Made by a program: the position numbers and the translations under genes | Part shown: piece by piece, positions 36,990-40,439 of the stretch | Layout of the letters: each line of letters starts with the position of its first letter | Numbering within the stretch: position 1 is the first letter of the stretch | Assembly (NCBI GenBank): GCA_019648995.1 | Contig: BLXT01005251.1 | Location: 2,830,326 to 2,870,764 of the forward strand | Direction of reading: 5' to 3' | DNA from: Plakobranchus ocellatus | Lineage: Eukaryota > Mollusca > Gastropoda > Plakobranchidae | Length of the DNA: 40,439 bases | The notes under the pieces: generated by a model | Seen by the model: the letters and a program-made list of their open reading frames with translations, nothing else | The model's database searches: none | What the model was told of the DNA's origin: nothing

Positions 36990-37045
36990 CTGATGAAGCT
37001 TAAGGCGAAACATTCTGCTTCTAATGTGTTTGGTGTGTTGTTGTT
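36990..37045 (+). repeat. Penelope/hammerhead-like repeat fragment
   Basis: CTGATGAAGCTTAAGGC followed by GAAACATTCTGC and GTGTGTTGTTG matches the core and tail order of the copies at 7354 and 27443-27725. This copy has the canonical CTGATGA. Confidence 0.6.
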
Positions 37046-37781
37046 TTTTTTTCTTTTGTTTTGATCTTTTCCAGTTATTGGTCATACCCCATTATTAGAT
37101 AATTTTTGCCAAAATCCTTAGTCTGTTTTGATAGTGTCACTTCAAGGTGGGACATTTTGCACAAAAACAACCGCAGAAAATTTGGTTGAATCCATTGGAG
37201 AAAGTTCCCACCTTAGACTTCACAGGCAGACTCTCCCCCCGCCCCCTTCTTAATCTTTTGATAAAATTTGAGAATGTGACAGCAGTTCCTATGTCATTTT
37301 GTGTTGGCACTACATACGTGTCACACTAACACAGGTAATGTTTGACCCAGTGATTTTGCCTCATTATTCATTAAGTTGAAATGTAAAATTGAAACAATAA
37401 AGCCACACTTTCCGATGGGAATTCTATTCAATTAATCATAAATCTTGGTCTAGGATTAGGAATATCTTGCACTCATCGAAAGCTTTTCAAATTTATGTGT
37501 GTGGGTTTTTTTACTTGAAAGTTATCAGTTGTACACAATTTAATTAAGCTCATTGCTGCTCTGATTCACCATTATTGTTTTAGAAAGCTTACATTTTCTG
37601 AAGCACTTATAGAGACCAAACTGGTATGAAGGTCTGCACTGAATTGGACTGCCATATTACAAAAATCTGGCCATTCTGAGTGTGTCTTATGTATGCTCTG
37701 TAAGTAATCATTTGTTTTGTTGCAGTTTTACCTCATACAAAATGTCTCATGCTTGGAGAAAAATATAGTAAAATGTAATTT

Positions 37782-38141
37782 GTATTACAAAAAGGTACAA
37801 AATGATGAGTCTGATTTCTGAAAAAAAAAAAAGATCTGTTGTTTCATTCAAGCACGAATAAATCTTGTAAGGTCCTTGACGATTCTCAATTTATATGTCA
37901 AATTACAGCTTTTTTAAAAAGCATTTACAAAAGAGTCATGTCAAAATCAGAAGAGATTGTATTACAAAAAGGGAACAAAATGATGAACCTGATTTCTGAA
38001 AAAAAATGATCTGTTGTTTCATTCAAGCACGAATAAATCTTGCAAGGTCCTTGGCGATTCTCAATTTATTATTTCATATGTCAAGTTATGGCATTTTTAA
38101 AAAGCATTCACAAAAGAGTCATGTCAAAATCAGGAGAGATT
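37782..38141. repeat. Diverged tandem duplication, period 177 bp
   Basis: Both copies start GTATTACAAAAAGG. Shared blocks then include TCTGATTTCTGAAAAAAA-like text, TTTCATTCAAGCACGAATAA, AAGGTCCTTG-CGATTCTCAA and AAAGAGTCATGTCAAAATCA, with small indels. Confidence 0.9.
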
Positions 38142-39755
38142 TTTTTTTTTGCTTTTTGCTTTTTGAAATATGCGCTAATTTCCTAAATGTTGTTGTATTA
38201 TATTTCCCTTGAAATCATTTTTATAAATCAAATTTAATGAATCAAAATATGAGTTTAATTTTACTCTAAGCCAAATGATTTTAACTTCATTTTATTACAA
38301 GGCAATTTGAATTGGCAAGATTCAAATTTAACAAATTTCTGTAGGCACCAATTTGATTTGTCACCTGTTCATCTGGCTAATTTATGATTGCAAGTTTCTC
38401 CAACATTTTTTTTTTTTTCGCTCCTTCTTCAACATTAATTTTGATCTTTTGAGGACCAAGAATTTTAAATTATTTTTTTATGTTGTTTTTTTTTTTTATG
38501 TGATGAGTTAAAATTAAGCTGGTTTCACATTATGTATACCAACATTAATCACATTTATTTTTAGTTTGCTTCCAAATTGCCATTAGATCACTTTATGTTG
38601 AGATCAATCCTAAAAAGCCAAATATAACGTATCAGTCTTGAGAAAAGAAAATCTTTTGGGTTTTTTCTATTTTTTTTTTTTTTTTTGGATATATATTTTT
38701 TCCCAAAAGTAAAAATGTGTATATCTCGCCATAGAAATCAGTAACTTTGTGTCCAGTTTTTATTGTTACAAAGCTCATGCTCATATAATAGAGTTTTTGG
38801 TTGCATCAATGGTCAAATTGTGACTAAGGAGCAATTCAAATGCCTCTTTTTTCCACTCAAAATGTTCTTAAGTTCTTACAAACAACATAATTTCTAAACC
38901 ATGCGAATCTCTTTGGGAACAATTATGGAAAAAAGTTGAAGCATAAGTCATTAATAAAATTTGATAAGATGTGTCATGAGAAAATACTTGGATAATATAA
39001 ACTTCTTGAGTGCAATTTTAAAAATAAAAACATTCAACCCAACATAGGAGAAACATTTAATAACATGCAATATTTTGTTTTTTTTTTCTGTTTTCCTGCA
39101 GACAAAAATTGAGATTGGATTTCTTTTTTTTATATATGTTTGATAGATTGATGAGACTAGCTGGGGAAAAAAAAATGTTAAAAAGATGTAAACTCATAAG
39201 TAAAAGGAGCGAAGATATTGATGCACATCTGTCTTTCAAATTTATGTTGATGCCTTTTTCTGATTCATTGCAACAAAAAAAAACAGAGAGCAATGTTGCA
39301 ACATGTGGTGTGAATGAGATTTTTGAGAGAGGCAGTTTACAATCAACAAGGAAGTTAATACATGTATTTGAACACAAATGCAGGCCTTTCACATATTGAT
39401 ATTAATTTTTTTTTTTCAATGGAAAACAAATTATTCAAATTGATATGACCTTTGTTGGAATTTGCATGAATGACAGAGGATTTTTGAGTGTTTAAAAGAA
39501 ATCATTCAGCAATAAAGCTAATTATTCAGCAAGCATGTCTTTAGCCATTTGTATCACCCATTTGTAATTGTGTTGGAATGAGTACTCCTTCATCTGCCTC
39601 CGTTGTGTTTCACTTTTTCAAATCCTTTTTAACAAAAGTTTCAGATAAAACATGTTTTAAACTAATTGTAAATTCCCAATCATTTCATACTGGCAGTCAG
39701 AGGGTGAAACCATGAGAGAGTTTAGTTAAGTTTTAGTTTCACAGAAAGGACACAT

Positions 39756-39940
39756 AAAAAGTGAAGTGGGTTCCATACTTGTTCCAAGCATTGGTGAACC
39801 AGGAATCTTGATTGTTCTTGGCATGCGGCATCCTGAGGTAGTTTGCCATTGCTTTCCTAGCCGCCTTTACTTTTCCTGGGTCTTAAGAGACCTACCTACC
39901 CAGGGACCAAGGGATATGTAGCTGCTTTAATTCACTTTTT
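39756..39940. repeat. Unclassified repeat-like block with short inverted ends
   Basis: AAAAAGTGAA (39756-39765) and TTCACTTTTT (39931-39940) are inverted. Between them is a more complex, G+C-richer stretch with a CCTGGGT/ACCCAGG hairpin (39875-39904). On the minus strand it contains GCAATGGCAAACTACCTCAG, a type of phrase common in SINE/RTE-derived repeats. The family is not identified. Confidence 0.4.
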
Positions 39941-39991
39941 GTGACCCATTCATATAAAATATGGTATTGAATTTGTAAAATCATGCTTTAG

Positions 39992-40094
39992 ATCGCCAGA
40001 GTCAGGGGAGATTAAAGAAAGTCATGAAGATGAAGAAGAGGCTGATTTGGATTCGAAGAAAGTAACTGTTGTCGAGTTAAGTCAAATGGCGTAA
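39992..40094 (+). CDS. Possible terminal exon, acidic 34-residue open frame, product unknown
   Basis: After GCTTTAG (39985-39991) an open frame reads SPESGEIKESHEDEEEADLD, then SKKVTVVELSQMA and TAA at 40092-40094. It is high-complexity, with many GAA/GAT codons and no A/T homopolymers, unlike the flanks. The pyrimidine tract before the acceptor is poor. It enters in phase 2, the phase in which EPG5 exon 33 ends, so it could be an alternative EPG5 3' exon or the last exon of another gene. It is unrecognised and may be chance. Confidence 0.3.
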
Positions 40095-40419
40095 TGTCAG
40101 CTTTCTCTATTTTGCTTTAGATCAAATCTAGAGGCTCAAACAGCTCTTTCTCTTTCTAACTGTGGAATGTTCTCTATGATCAGTTTGCCTTACCAAAGTT
40201 CATATTTACCAGTCCCAAGGGAAAGTCAATTTGAAGTGACTTTAAATCGATAGAAGGCGTTCTGAATTGAAGTGCTCACATACATTTGAAATGTCGCACC
40301 AAAGCTTCATTAGACATCACATAGAGGCAAAAGTTCCTTTTATCCAACACTTTTTCTTAGGCAAGTTAATATTTATTCGAGTCTAATGTCAATGGGCAGT
40401 AAATAAAAGGCCATGATTT

Positions 40420-40439
40420 GGGGGGGGGGGGGGGGGGGG
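40420..40439. other. Terminal run of 20 G
   Basis: The window ends in an uninterrupted G homopolymer, which occurs nowhere else in the sequence. Confidence 0.95.

Larger units (their letters stand above)
33181..39991. other. EPG5 3' UTR and downstream non-coding DNA
   Basis: No gene was recognised. It holds AATAAA hexamers (33184, 34314, 34377, 34717, 35043 and others), two diverged tandem duplications, one Penelope-like fragment, homopolymer T runs and a C10/A11 junction at 34956. One longer open frame (39102-39399) behind an acceptor-like site is described under findings. Confidence 0.6.

Overview
This is an A+T-rich, intron-dense animal nuclear locus. Almost all recognisable coding sequence belongs to one plus-strand gene, an ortholog of EPG5 (ectopic P-granules autophagy protein 5). 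Thirty-four exons can be placed from 3951 to the TAG at 33178-33180. Every intron between them is GT-AG, the reading frame stays open across all junctions, and together they encode 1,929 residues plus the stop. Measured against vertebrate EPG5 (about 2,580 residues), the N-terminal quarter lies upstream of the window and the C terminus is complete. The organism is a metazoan. The repeat content (a tRNA-derived SINE, TTAA-flanked non-autonomous DNA transposons, Penelope-like fragments) and the divergence from vertebrate EPG5 would fit a lophotrochozoan such as a mollusc, but that placement is inference and not shown by any diagnostic sequence.

Layout. 1-3950: sequence upstream of the first visible exon, probably a large intron, holding a 672-bp TTAA-flanked inverted-repeat element and two AAT/TTA microsatellite arrays. 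3951-33180: the EPG5 exons. Introns mostly run from about 200 bp to 1.4 kb, and the longest (2.07 kb) follows exon 29. 33181-39991: 3' UTR and/or intergenic DNA with several AATAAA signals, two diverged tandem duplications and a Penelope-like fragment. 39992-40094: a short acidic open frame that could be a terminal exon. The window ends in a run of 20 G. A 21-base N gap lies at 29291-29311 in an intron.

The introns preserve well-defined mobile-element structures. There are three different TTAA-flanked MITE-like elements (1087-1766, 16518-16789, 31653-32046), and a compact tRNA-derived SINE with an 11-bp target-site duplication (15105-15286). A recurrent repeat family with a hammerhead-ribozyme-like core occurs as a long palindrome (7250-7440), as an insertion with a 12-bp duplication inside a tandem array (27431-27737), and as two further pieces. 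There is also an exact 173-bp tandem duplication (30128-30473) and a roughly 30-bp-unit minisatellite (22553-22942).

Only one gene can be assigned a function. EPG5 is a RAB7 effector that tethers autophagosomes to late endosomes and lysosomes. I see no operon-like system, CRISPR array, rRNA, functional tRNA or second confidently identified gene.
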